This document shows, one piece after another, positions 35,052 through 46,689 of a stretch of DNA of 64,000 nucleotides. The notes beneath the pieces were generated by a model. That model searched no databases, had not been told where the DNA came from, and saw nothing but the letters and a program-made list of their open reading frames with translations. The DNA comes from Elymus sibiricus (taxonomy: Eukaryota > Streptophyta > Magnoliopsida > Poales > Poaceae): assembly GCA_039707655.1 (NCBI GenBank), contig CM077668.1:398687630-398751629 (forward strand). The letters run 5' to 3'. Position numbers and translations under genes: made by a program. Every line of letters begins with the position of its first letter. The stretch's first letter is position 1.

Positions 35052-36251
35052 ATGGAAAGTAATCCTTTGAGGGTTTTGTTCGGGGTATCTTCACCTCGAC
35101 CGGAATCACAAAGAGTTTCTCCTCAACCTACTGCACCTACTGAAAATATTTATTATGAGATTCCTTCGGGTATGATAGAGAAACTGCTAGCTAATCCTTA
35201 TGCAGGAGATGGAACAATACATCCTGATATGCACTTAATCTATGTTGATGAAGTTTGTGGATTATTTAAGCTTGTAGGTTTACCCGGAGATGAAGTTAAG
35301 AAGAAGGTTTTCCCTTTATCTTTGAAGGGAAAGGCATTGACATGGTATAGGCTATGTGATGATATTGGAACGTGGGATCGGAATCGATTGAAATTGGAAT
35401 TTCATCAAAAGTTTTATCCTATGCATCTGGTTCATCGTGATCGGAATTATATATATAATTTTTGGGCTCGCGAAGGAGAAAGCATCGCTCAATCTTGGGG
35501 GAGGCTTAAGTACATGATGTACACATGTACTAATCATGAGCTCTCAAGAGAAATTATCTTACAGAGTTTTTATGCTCGGCTTTCTCATGATGATCAAACC
35601 ATGCTCGATTCTTCTTCGACTGGCTCCTTTATGAAGAAAACTATTGAATTCAGATGGGATCTTCTGGAAAGAATTAAACGCAACTCTGAAGATTGGGAAC
35701 TCGACAAAGGTAATGAGTCAGGTATAACACTAGAGTATGATTGTGTTAAATATTTTATGGATACCGATGCCTTTCATAAGTTTAGCACTAAATATGGACT
35801 TGACTCTGAGATAGTAGCCTCCTTTTGTGAATCATTTGCTACTCATGTTGATCTCCCTAGGGAGAAGTGGTTTAAATATCATCCCCCTGTTGAAGAAAAG
35901 ATTGAGGAACCCGTTAGTGTTAAGGAAGAAACAATTGTTTACCATGTTGATCCAGTTGTGCCTACTGCTTATATTGAGAAACCACCTTTTCCTGTTAGGA
36001 TTAAGGAACATGCTAAAGTTTCAACTGTGGTTAACAAAAGTAATATTAGAGCACCTAGACCATCTGAACAAATTAAAGTTGAACCTAATGTTGCTATGGT
36101 TAAAGATCTCTTGGCCGATAATATAGATGGGCATGTTATTTACTTCTATGATGAAGCAGCTGTTAATGCCAAGATTGATTGCGCTAAACAAATTGTCAGT
36201 GTTGATTTCGGTGGTACATCTCATGAGTTAAATTTCTCCAAGTTTCTTTGA
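35052..36251 (+). CDS. Athila-2 gag with the protease domain deleted
   Basis: 399 codons from ATG 35052 (MESNPLRV). The gag core includes VFPLSLKGKALTWYRL, FHQKFYPMHL and REGESIAQSWGRLKYM, which form the capsid-like domain. Unlike Athila-1 this frame is open throughout, but about 118 codons spanning the retropepsin domain are missing at 36161-36162, joining DEAA to VNAKIDCAK in frame. The DLGAS active site is therefore absent. It ends at TGA 36249-36251, the same stop found in Athila-1 before the RT frame. Confidence 0.85.
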   Translation: MESNPLRVLFGVSSPRPESQRVSPQPTAPTENIYYEIPSGMIEKLLANPYAGDGTIHPDMHLIYVDEVCGLFKLVGLPGDEVKKKVFPLSLKGKALTWYRLCDDIGTWDRNRLKLEFHQKFYPMHLVHRDRNYIYNFWAREGESIAQSWGRLKYMMYTCTNHELSREIILQSFYARLSHDDQTMLDSSSTGSFMKKTIEFRWDLLERIKRNSEDWELDKGNESGITLEYDCVKYFMDTDAFHKFSTKYGLDSEIVASFCESFATHVDLPREKWFKYHPPVEEKIEEPVSVKEETIVYHVDPVVPTAYIEKPPFPVRIKEHAKVSTVVNKSNIRAPRPSEQIKVEPNVAMVKDLLADNIDGHVIYFYDEAAVNAKIDCAKQIVSVDFGGTSHELNFSKFL

Positions 36252-38159
36252 CAACCTCATGATAAAGAATTGCCTAGTAAAGATGAAATTATTGGTCTTG
36301 CTTCTATTGCCGTACCTCCTACTGATCCGTTAGAACAATATTTGCTAGACCATGAAAATGATATGCACATGAATGAAAGAAATGAAATAGATAAGATGTT
36401 CTTTGATCAACCACCTATCCTTAAACACAATTTGCCTGTTGAAACTCTTGGAGGCCCTCCTCCGCCTAAGGGTGGCCCTATATTCGAACTAAAACAATTG
36501 CCTGATACATTGAAATATGCTTATCAAGATGAAAAGAAGATATATCCTGTTATTATTAGTGCTAACCTTTCAGAGCATGAAGAGAAGAGATTACTAAAAA
36601 CTCTGAGGAAGCACCGTGCTGCTATTGGATATACTCTTGATGATCTTAAGGGCATTAGTCCCACTTTATGTCAGCACAAAATTAATATGGAGCCTGATGC
36701 TAACCCAGTTGTCGACCACCAACGACGATTAAATCCTAAGATGAAGGAGGTGGTAAGAACTGAAATGTTAAAGCTTCTGGAAGCAGGTATAATCTATCCC
36801 ATAGCTGATAGTAGATGGGTAAGTCCCGTTCATTGTGTCCCTAAGAAAGGAGGCATTACTGTTGTTCCTAACGATAAAAATGAACTCATTCCACAAAGAA
36901 TTGTAACTGGTTACAGGATGGTAATTGATTTTAGAAAATTAAAAAAAGGCACTAGAAAAGTTCATTGCCCCTTACCTTTTATTGATCAAATGTTAGAAAG
37001 ATTGTCCAAGCATACACACTTTTGCTTTCTTGATGGATATTCTGGTTTCTCTCAAATACCTGTATCACAGGCCGACCAAGAGAAAACCACCTTTACTTGT
37101 CCTTTTGGAACTTATGCTTATAGACATATGCCTTTTGGTTTATGCAATGCACCTGCTACCTTTCAAAGATGTATGACTGCTATATTCTCTGACTTTCATG
37201 AAAAGATTGTTGAGCTTTTCATGGATGATTTTTCCGTTTACGGAACTTCCATTGATGATTTCTTAAGCAACCTTGATCGAGTTTTGCAGAGATGTGAACA
37301 AACTAATCTTGTCTTGAATTGGGAGAAGTGCCACTTTATGGTGAATGAAGGTATTGTCTTGGGGCATAAAATTTCTGAACGAGGTATTGAAGTAGATAAG
37401 GCTAAAGTTGATGCCATTGAGAAAATGCCATGTCCTAAAGATATTAAAGGTATAAGAAGTTTCCTTGGTCGTGCTGGTTTCTATAGAAGGTTTATTAAAG
37501 ACTTCTCTAAAATTTCTAGGCGTCTTACTAATCTCTTGCAAAAAGATGTTCCATTTGTTTTTGATGATGATTGTGTAGAAGCCTTTGAAACAATTAAGAA
37601 AGCATTAACCTCTGCACCTATTGTTCAACCACTTGATTGGAACGTGCCTTTTGAAATTATGTGTGATGCTAGTGATTATGCTGTTGGTGCTGTTCTAGGA
37701 TAGAGAGTTGATAAGAAATTAAATGTTATCCATTATGCTAGTAAAACTCTAGAAAGTGCTCAAAGAAATTATGCTACTACTGAGAAAGAATTTCTAGCAG
37801 TTGTGTTTGCATGTGATAAATTCAGATCTTACATAGTTGATTCAAAAGTAATTGTTCACACCGATCATGCTGCTATTAAATACCTTATGGAAAAGAAAGA
37901 CGCTAAACCTAGACTCATTAGGTGGGTTCTATTGCTACAAGAATTTGACTTGCATATTACTGATAGGAAGGGAGCTGAGAACCCCGTAGCTGATAACTTG
38001 TCTAGGTTGGAAAATATTCTTGAAGACCCACTGCCTATTGATGATAGTTTTCCCGATGAGCAATTAGCTGTCATAAATGCTTCCCGTAATACTCCTTGGT
38101 ATGCAGACTATGCTAATTATATTGTTGCTAAATTTATACCACCTAGTTTCACATACCAA
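36252..38159 (+). pseudogene. Athila-2 pol: RT and RNase H, truncated
   Basis: It continues in the gag frame after the TGA. Numbering from the TTG at 36270, the RT shows LDGYSGF at residues 254-260 and FMDDF at 317-321; RNase H begins [16 protein letters not shown] near 462. An in-frame TAG at 37701-37703 replaces the Gln codon seen in Athila-1. The frame then continues through TEKEFLA and TDHAAIKYL to FTYQ, where element Z is inserted at 38160. The integrase is missing. It would have copied the element RNA into DNA; this copy cannot. Confidence 0.88.
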
Positions 38160-39716
38160 TGCTACTTGTGAGCTGCGTTGGTAATTCCCTGAAGAGGAAG
38201 GGAGATGCAGTATAGTAGAGATAAGTATTTCCCTCAGTTATGAAACCAAGGTTATCAATCCAGTAGGAGAATCATGCAACACCTCGTTAGCAGTACCTGC
38301 ACACAAAATAACAAATCCTTGCACCCAACGCAAACAAGGGGTTGTCAATCCCTCGGCGGTTAATTGCAAGATTAAATTGTAAGGTGATAGATAGATAGAT
38401 TGAACAAAAATACAAAATAAAATAAATAAAGTAAAATTGCAGCAAGGTATTTTTAGGGCTTTTAATATATGATAGAAGTAGACCCGGGGGCCATAGTTTT
38501 CACTAGAGGGTTCTCTCATGAAAATAGCATATGGTGGGTAAACAAATTACTGTTGGGCAATTGATAGAAAAGCAAATAATCATGACGATATCCAAGGCAA
38601 TGATCATGTATATAGGCATCACGTCTGAGACAAGTAGACCGACTCCTGCCTGCATCTACTACTATTACTCCACACATCGACCGCTATCCAGCATGCATCT
38701 AGTGTATTAAGTCCATAAAGAACAGAGTAACGCCTTAAGCAAGATGACATGATGTAGACAAAGTAAACTCACGCATGAATAAACCCCATCTTTTTACCCT
38801 TAATAGCAATGATACATATGTGTCATGTCCCTTTCTGTCACTGGGATTGAGCACCGCAAGATCGAACCCATTACAAAGCACCTCTCCCATTGCAAGATAA
38901 ATCAATCTAGTTGGCCAAACCAAATCAATAGATCGGAGAGAAATACGAAGCTATAATAATCATGCATAAAATAGTTCAGAGAAAACTCAAATAATATTCA
39001 TGGATAATCTGATCATAAACTCACAATTCATCGGATCCCAACAAACACACCGCAAAAAGTGATTAGATCGGATAGAACTCCAAGAACATCGAGGAGAACA
39101 TTGTATTGAATATCAAAAAGAGAGAAGAAGCCATCTAGATCTAACTATGGTCCCAAAGCTCTGTGGTAAACTACTCACGCATCATCGGAAGGGCAGCAAG
39201 GTTGATGTAGAGCCCCTCCGTGATCGATTCCCCTCCGGCGGAGCACCGGAAAAGGCCTCCAGATGGGATCTCTCGAGAACAAAAACTTGCGACGGTGGAA
39301 AAAGTATTTTGTGGACTCCTCTGTTGGTTTCCCAATTTTAGAGAATTTATAGTGGAGGAATTAGGTCAAACGGAGCTGTGTGGGCCCCACGAGCCACCAG
39401 GGCGCCCCCCCTGGGGCGCGCCGTGGTGCCTCGTGGGCCACTGCTTCATCTTCTGGCCCTCTCCCGAAGCTTCCAGTACTTGTTATGTCGAGAAAAAAAT
39501 CTCCAAAATGTTTCGTGGCATTTGGACTTCATTTGGTACTGATATTCTGGAAAACCAAAAACAGGCAAAAAACAGCAACTGGCACTGGGCACTAAGTTAA
39601 CAGGTTAGTCCCAAAAAATGATATATAATTGATGTAAATGTATATAAAAACATCCAAGATTGATAATATAATAGCATGGAACAATCAAAAATTATAGATA
39701 CGTTGGAGACGTATCA
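38160..39716 (-). repeat. Element Z 3' LTR (1557 bp)
   Basis: Minus strand from TGATACGTCTCC at 39716 to AAGTAGCA at 38160. It contains a GATA-type microsatellite near 38388, a GC-rich foldback at 39381-39440 and a weak TATA-like CTATAAATT (minus) near 39344-39352. Confidence 0.9.
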
Positions 39717-41105
39717 GCATCCCCAAGCTTAATTCCTGCACGTCCTCGAGTAGGTAAATGATAAAAACAGAATTTTTGATGTGGAATGCTACCTATCATA
39801 TTCATCATATACTCTTTTCTTTTATAGCATGGACATTTGGACTTGAATGATTCAAAGCAATAGTCTATAGTTTGACATGAAGATATAAATACTCAAGCAT
39901 ACTAACAAGCAACCAAGTCCTTCAAAATATCAACGCTAAAGAAAGTTATCCCTAGCCCATTATGCTCAATCATTGATCCATTCATGAAACACACTCAATA
40001 TTACCTACACACAATGCACAAGTATGACAATAGTGCTCTCTAGTTGGTGCTTTATAAGAGAAGATGGAGACTCAAATAAAAATAAAAATTGCATAAAAGT
40101 AAATAGATAGGCCCTTCGCAGAGGGAAGCAGAGATTTGCAAATGTGCCAGAGCTCAAAGCTTAAATTAGAGAGATAAAATATTTTGAGAGGCATGCTTTT
40201 CCTGTCAACGAAAACGACCGAGAATTCCCAATATCTTCCATGCTAGACATATCATAGGCGGTTCCCAAACAGAAAGTAAAGTTTATTTCCTTTTCACCAT
40301 TCTTTCACAATCCATGGCTAGCCGTATCCACGGGTGCCCTCCATACATTGTGGGACTGGGCATCCCTATTACCAGCCACTCTCTCGTGCAATGACAAGTA
40401 AATAAACACTCAGCGTGAGAATAACACACCTAGCATGGAAAATATTGGCCACCCCCTGCTGCTTCATGAGCGGTACGGGCACACAAAATGGAAAATTATT
40501 TTGAAAATTAGAGTTGGCACATGCAAATTTACTTGGAACGGCATGGAAATACCGCATATAGGTAGATATGGTGGACTCATTTGGCACAACTTGGGTTTAA
40601 GGAGTTTGGCTGCACAAGCAGTATTCCCGCTTAGTACAAATGAAGGCTAGCAAATAGATTGAGAAGCAACCAACCAAAAAGCGAAAACGGTCATAAACAT
40701 GCATTGAACATAACTAACACCAAATAATGCACCATAAGTAGGATATAATTTCTTTGCATAACTATTGACTTAATGTGCATGCATAGGGAATCACAAACCT
40801 TAACACTAATATTCTTACTAAATCACAATTACTCACTAACATGACTCACAAATCATCATCTCCATATCGCAAAACTATTGCAAGGAATCACACTTATCAT
40901 ATCCAATGATCTATACGAAAGTTTTTATTATATCCCTCTTGAATATTCATCACTTTGGGACCAAATTCATATCTTGTGCAAATTACCATTACTATTATCA
41001 ACTCTCAAAAAGATATAAGTGAAGCATGAGAGTGCAAATATTTCTTCAAAATTTTAATCTTATGAACTCTCAAAATAATATAAGTTAAGCATGAGAGTTT
41101 AAATA
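39717..41105 (-). other. Element Z interior, 3' part, no gene
   Basis: Starts with the PPT-like GCATCCCCAAGCTT. The rest is AT-rich with short frames only. A block near 40110 matches element X near 27700. Confidence 0.6.
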
Positions 41106-44100
41106 TGTGGCACCCCGGCTCAGAGTCACCGGAGCACCCCATATTCCATCCCAGAGATCAAGTCTTCTGGAATACGGCACTGCTTGGCATAGAACAAATC
41201 AGCTCTTTGTTTCTAGTAGTTTGGGTACAGAGGTTACAAGGAGTTACAAAAGGTTACAATGATACTACTACTGCTACGGTAGCTCTATGCTAGCAGCGGC
41301 ACAACTTCTAGCAGCGGAACCACAATGTCGGTAATGGACTCCACTCCGCAGGGACTCTGGCTGGGACACGTCCTAGCTCGCAACTCGAACACCTCCGCTA
41401 TGCAAACAAGGCAACACCTGCAAACTGGCATGACACGCCAGGTGAGTACTTTGAATGTACTCACAAGCTCACAACAAACACAAGCATCAAGGCATGACAA
41501 TGTCATAGAAAATCATGATTATACCAGATCCAACTGTTATGAAAAGGGCGGAAGAAAATAATAACATACTACAGCTAAACTATCCACCGGAAGTCACCTA
41601 TGCTAAAAACTCTCAGGAACCATACACTCTGAGTTACTCGGATGAAACACTTACTCCTGTGACCACTCTTGGTCACCTCAGAAACTTCAGACGATCAATT
41701 TCGAGATCGCTTACAACATCACCAGCGGTCTTTCTCCAAGTGTGTACCTCACCCTACTGGGATGAGTTCTTCCATCATTAACAAGTCATTCCATCATAGG
41801 TGTTGATCAGACAGTGTGACTTAGTACGAACTGTGTCCAATACCGTGGACGTGGCTATTCGAATAGATTCTTACACTCTGCAGAGGTCGTGCACTTTACC
41901 CACACTAGGGTGCTCCTGGTCCCGTACCTCGGTACACTTCCCTTCCGGGTGGACCGGTGCTGCTCCAACGAAACTTGCCTAACCCGTGACTCCTCCACCG
42001 TACCACCGACAATCATTCCCCATCCGAGTCATGCCCTGGGTGGCCCCTGTGTCACTTCTGACACCTGCCACCGTCGTGGCCAAACAAACTGTCCCAAACG
42101 GGGACCTGAGCTCAAAAACCAAACCGGGCTCACAAGGTTATCGTCGTCTACCTGATCAGGGTAGCACGCACGCATAACCTCCCCTCTTTGGTGGTACCGA
42201 TAAAAGAGCACGCGGTTAGACCAAGCCAAGGCCGTCCCATTCCGGCAGGTGTGGCTGCATTGGAAAGTTCGGTTCAATGGCACTTGATCAACAATGAAGG
42301 AATTTATCCCCAAGTAACTATAATCATCACTGACACTCCGGTATCACCAGGATCCCTGCTACAGCAATAACTAGCTAGAAATCCAATGAGCAATATGATC
42401 AAATACCACTACTGATCCCATATATAAGGTACCTGACAGAATCACAAAATAATCATAGACGGTAATCTCTTAATCCAACCCGGTGTCATAACACTACAAA
42501 CTTGAATCTACTAATGACCACCATCTCATCACCAACATGACAGTAGCATACTCAAGATCTCCAAATAATTGCATAAATTAACTTAACTACAATTAATCAT
42601 ATTATTAAAATAATTATTTAAACCATGATATTGCAATGCAATTATGCAGATGAGAGTTGTCGCTTGCCTTGCACCAGGGAAGTGTGGGAGTACTCCTAGT
42701 GTTCACCAACTACTCAAACCAATCTGTAAAACATTTTTAAAAGCATTTTCAAATATCACATAAAGCATTTTCTTTTGTCCAGAAATTCTAGACAGCAGAG
42801 AAAAATACCAAAGTTTTACAGCAACTAGAGGAGCTCAAAAGAAAAATAATGCAAAGAGAATGAACTCATTTGGACTTATGCTTTAAAAGATATTGATGGT
42901 CAAAGTTTGGTCAAAATTCTGTTTTGAACTGAATTTAAACAGAATTTCCAGAAAAACCACAGCCGGCCACGTCGAAGGCATAAAGTGGGAATACGTCTCC
43001 ACTTACGTACCGCTTCGGGCGCGGCTGGGCCACTGACATGCGGGGCCCGCTTGTCATATTTGAAGGAGATAGAGAGAATAGGAGGAGGGCGGCTCACCGG
43101 CTAGGTTTGCCAGCGATGGCGAGGACGGCGAGTCTGGGTGACGGCGGGGATCGATCGGGCTGACGACGGCGATCATTCCCGTACCCGCAACTCACCAGGA
43201 GATGGCCAGATGGCGTCGGCCCCTTCCTCTCAGGCGGCGGAGAGCTGCGGTGGTCGATGGATCCGGCGGCTCTGGCGAGTTCTTGGGAAGGGGAGAGGCT
43301 GGGATGGATTAGTGGATCCCCACAAGCTCGTCGGTGGTCTCAGTGGGTGTTGGGGTGGGCGGAGATGAGCGAACGGGGCTGGGGCGGTGCGGCAGAGTAC
43401 CTCGCCAGAGATGGAGCAGGAGAGCTCTCCGGCTTGCTCCGATGCTGCGAGGCGACGATTGGGAGTGGGAGGGCTCGAGTGGTGAGGAGAGACGGGGTCG
43501 GGGCGACTTTTTTAGCCGAGCGGAGCCGCTCTGGCCGAATGCCGCCATGGATGCGCTGGCACGGCGAGGACGGCGAGCTGGCTGCTGCACTGGCCGTCGC
43601 AGTGTGGCTGGAGTGGGCTTGAGCGCGCAGGAGTGACGGGACGCGAGCGGAACCATTAAGAACATGAGGACAATGGCGGCGACCGTGGCGCACTATTCGG
43701 CCCGTGCGTGCACTTGGCCGTGTGCGGCGGCGAGCTTAGCCAGAGTTGGGAGAGGGTTCTAGATGAGCCAGGTGGACGGCGGCGACGCAGTCGGCATGCT
43801 GGGACAAGGAGGGGTGGTACGGGATGGCCAGAGTGGTCACGTCCGACGCGGGCGACGTGCAGAGCACGGCTTTGGCTCGGCCAGACGTGTGGTCACCGCA
43901 TGCACTGGCGCACGCGGTGCGCTCTGGCCAGTCTGGTCATGTCCACGCGGTAGTCCTTTCAACATGAGGCCTCCCTGTGCCCTTGGTTTGAAAAGATATG
44001 GTCTGGGCAGCTGGCTAGCTTCCAGACAAGTTTCTGGATAGAAACTTGGGCAGCAAGCTGGGGAGAAAAGGCTAGGGTTTTGAGAGAGAGGATTTGTCAC

Positions 44101-44902
44101 ACAGAACTGCAGTAGGAAGGTGCCCATGCTGGAGAAAACCCAGACCAAATGGACAGGTTTTGGAGGTAGTTGCTTCACAACTGCCCCTCTGGTCCAGAAA
44201 CAATGTTGATGATGATGCACTCACTTGGATGGGCATCTGGAGCTGAAATTTGGTATAAGTGGGTTATTTGGTGGTGCCCAGATGCCATAAAAATTTCAGC
44301 CCATTTGGGTAAGTGTAAATGGTACTTCCTTCACAACACTTCCCACTGGATAGAAACTTGGAAGAATTTTTCAGAGAAAATGGCTGAATGAAATGGACTG
44401 TAAATTGGTGGAGACTGGTCATATGGTTAGGAGAATGTCCTGGATTAATTTCAGAATTTTTGAAGCAAAATAAAATATAGTTGCCTCGCAAACTGAAATT
44501 ATGACCAGCAACAAGGATTGGATGCTGTGCTCACTATGAAGAGTAAGTCCTGAATATTCTCACATATCCAAGGTTTATATGGCCCAAAGAATTTATGAGA
44601 ATTTTCCTGGAATTTTTGGAAGAACAGAAATATAGGTTGCTTCACAACCTAGGGTTCAAAGGGGTTATTCCTTTAATGAAAAAGGAATATTTAATTGGGA
44701 GAAAAATTGAGATGTGGCAAGAATAGTAGTAACATGACTTGGGAAAAGTTTTTGGAGGGTTTGGTATACTTGGGAAAGAAAATCAAGAATATTCCCAAGT
44801 TTTAAGTCCACAGAGTCATTCAAGACCAAATCCGAACCAGATTCCAATCAAAAATTTCAAATGGGTTTTGAAAGAAAAGTTGGCGAAAACCAGGGTGTCA
44901 CA
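41106..44902 (-). mobile_element. Solo LTR S2, Tekay-like Ty3/gypsy
   Basis: 3797 bp, minus orientation, between TGTGGCACCCCGG and GGGTGTCACA, flanked by perfect AAATA copies (41101-41105 and 44903-44907). Its lower-coordinate end matches the chromovirus LTRs at 53018 and 61535. A block at about 41850-41900 (GTGGCTATTCGAATAGAT) also matches LTR A near 280. There is no PBS, PPT or coding domain. GC-rich open frames at 43138-43970 are overlapping on both strands and are not called. Confidence 0.9.
41444..41462 (-). repeat. GAGTAC..GTACTC stem-loop in S2
   Basis: Six-base perfect stem, seven-base loop, about 340 bp from the LTR end; conserved in the other Tekay-like LTRs of the window. Confidence 0.6.
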
Positions 44903-45109
44903 AAATATTTCTTCAAAATATAGCCACCACCGTGCTCAAAAAGATTTAAGTGAAGCACTAGAGCAACTGCCTTGCTCAAAAAATTTAAGTGAAGCACATA
45001 GAGTATTCTAACAAATCATGATAAACGTGTGGCTCTCTCAAATTGGTGTGTCCAGCAAAGATGATTGTGACAAACTAAAAATCAAACAAAGCAAAGACTC
45101 ATATAATAC

Positions 45110-45830
45110 ATGACACTCCAAGCAAAACACATATCATGTGATGAATAAAAATATAACTCCAAGTAAAATTACCGATGGTTGGTAGAAGAAAGAGGGGATG
45201 CCTTCCGGGGCATCCCAAGCTTAGACGCTTGAGTCTTCCTTGAATATTACCTTGGGGTTCCTTGGGCATCCCCAAGCTTAGGTTCTTGCCACTCCTTATT
45301 CCTTCATGCATCGTGATCTCACCCAAAACTTGAAAACTTCAATCACACAAAACTCAACAAAACCTTCGTGAGATCCGTTAGTATAACAAAATAAATCACT
45401 ACTTTAAGTACTGTTGCAAACCCATTCATATTTTATTTTTGCATTATACCTACTGTATTCTAACTTCTCCATGGCTTATACCCCCCGATACAATCCATAG
45501 TTTCATCAAAACAAGCAAGTAGTGCATCAAAAACAGAATCTGTCAAAAACAGAACAGTCTGCAGAGATCTATTTAAAAGCTATATTTCTATAACTCCAAA
45601 AATTCTGAAAAATTAGGACAACATGGGAAATTCATATACCAATACTGTGTAAAAATTTAGATTTTTCTGATGCTCCAGTACAGAACCAAAATTCCAGCAC
45701 TGGACGCAAAACTTTCTGTTTTCCAAACAGCATCAATTATAATATCTTCCAAATCATCCCAAAGGCTTTACTTGGCACAAACACTAATTAAAACAAAAAA
45801 ACACAATCATAACAGTAGCATAATTGTGTA
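45110..45830 (-). repeat. Single copy of the ~730-bp repeat unit in element Z
   Basis: Aligns with both tandem units of element X (28571-30020), including the paired PPT-like words at 45211 (one C shorter) and 45267. It lies downstream of the gag-like ORF in minus orientation. Confidence 0.75.
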
Positions 45831-45935
45831 AACACACAAAAACAGAAACAAAAAGTAAAAATTTATTTTATTCATTGGGTTGCCTCCCAACAAGCGCTAT
45901 TGTTTTATGCCCCTAGCTAGGCATAATGCATAGTT

Positions 45936-46499
45936 TCAAGTATTGTTATCTTTGGTTTTAGTAATCTTTATAGGAGTTTTCTCAAACTCGGGAGGCTCTT
46001 TATGCTTCCCATTATTCTCAGGAAATGAGGCAATTTTAAGGTCTAGAATATCTAATCGCTTATTCCATAGAGTAATCAAAGTGTTCATACGATTGAGGTT
46101 TCCACTAATATTTTTAAGAGGTTCGTTAGACTTTTGCAACTCAACCAGATTTTTCTGCATGTCACCCAATTTGTCTAATATTTGAGCCCCCTCTAGAGTG
46201 AAAGCAAAACCCTTTTGTGGTGGTGGAATCCCCAATATACCCTCTATTATTTCATAGGCAGTATTAGCCTCACTTTCAATAAAATTCCCTTTTGCGGCAA
46301 CGTCCAAAAGTTGTCTATGATGCATGGTTAAACCTATATAGAAGTTGCGAAGAAAAATTTTTAAATCCCCTTTTATAGAGCAAACACGGTAGGATTCCAT
46401 TAACCTATACCAAGCATCTTTAAGATTTTCTCCTTGTTTCTGTTTGAAGTAAAGCACTTCAAAATCCGGCGACAAAGGAGGGATAGTTACGCTAGTCAT
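45936..46499 (-). CDS. Element Z gag-like protein
   Basis: About 187 codons from ATG 46497-46499 (MTSVTIPPL); an open extension of 38 codons upstream lacks conservation, so I prefer this start. FKQKQGENLKDAWYRL and the LRNFYIGLTMHHRQLLD helix match the gag core of Athila-clade elements. The C-terminal half (LDKLGDMQKNLVELQKSN onward) looks like a coiled coil. No zinc knuckle is present. It begins about 160 nt after the PBS. It may supply a capsid-like protein, but the element has no enzymes. The frame is intact. Confidence 0.75.
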   Translation of the reverse strand: MTSVTIPPLSPDFEVLYFKQKQGENLKDAWYRLMESYRVCSIKGDLKIFLRNFYIGLTMHHRQLLDVAAKGNFIESEANTAYEIIEGILGIPPPQKGFAFTLEGAQILDKLGDMQKNLVELQKSNEPLKNISGNLNRMNTLITLWNKRLDILDLKIASFPENNGKHKEPPEFEKTPIKITKTKDNNT

Positions 46500-46659
46500 G
46501 ATGACAATCCAAGCAAAAAGGGCAAACGGAAAAATATTTTTGTATTTTTGTAAAAACTTTTTAGAAGTGGGGGAGATGAAAACGAGAGGCAAAGGCAAAT
46601 AAAGTAAATGCAAGGAGATGAAAGTTTATGTGTAGGTAGTTGATAGATGTTGATGATGT

Positions 46660-46678
46660 CTCCCCGGCAACGCCGCCA
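46660..46678 (-). other. Element Z primer-binding site
   Basis: Minus strand TGGCGGCGTTGCCGGGGAG, one base different from element X; 11 nt from the LTR end. Confidence 0.75.
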
Positions 46679-46689
46679 GAAATTCTTCC

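Larger units (their letters stand above)
11514..38159 (+). mobile_element. Athila-2, Athila-clade Ty3/gypsy element, split by X and truncated by Z
   Basis: Parts are the 5' LTR in two pieces (11514-11784 and 33693-34945), a decayed PBS at 34958, gag at 35052-36251 and pol to 38159. Element X with TSD GCCAC occupies the gap. At 38160 the pol frame runs into element Z; the integrase and 3' LTR do not reappear in the window. The protease domain is deleted in frame. The proteins are close relatives of those of Athila-1, on the opposite strand. Confidence 0.9.

Noticed and set aside
43138..44041. Cluster of GC-rich frames on both strands in S2, possible host gene fragment
   Set aside because: Comparable blocks occur in each Tekay-like LTR of the window, and no conserved domain or intron pattern was found.
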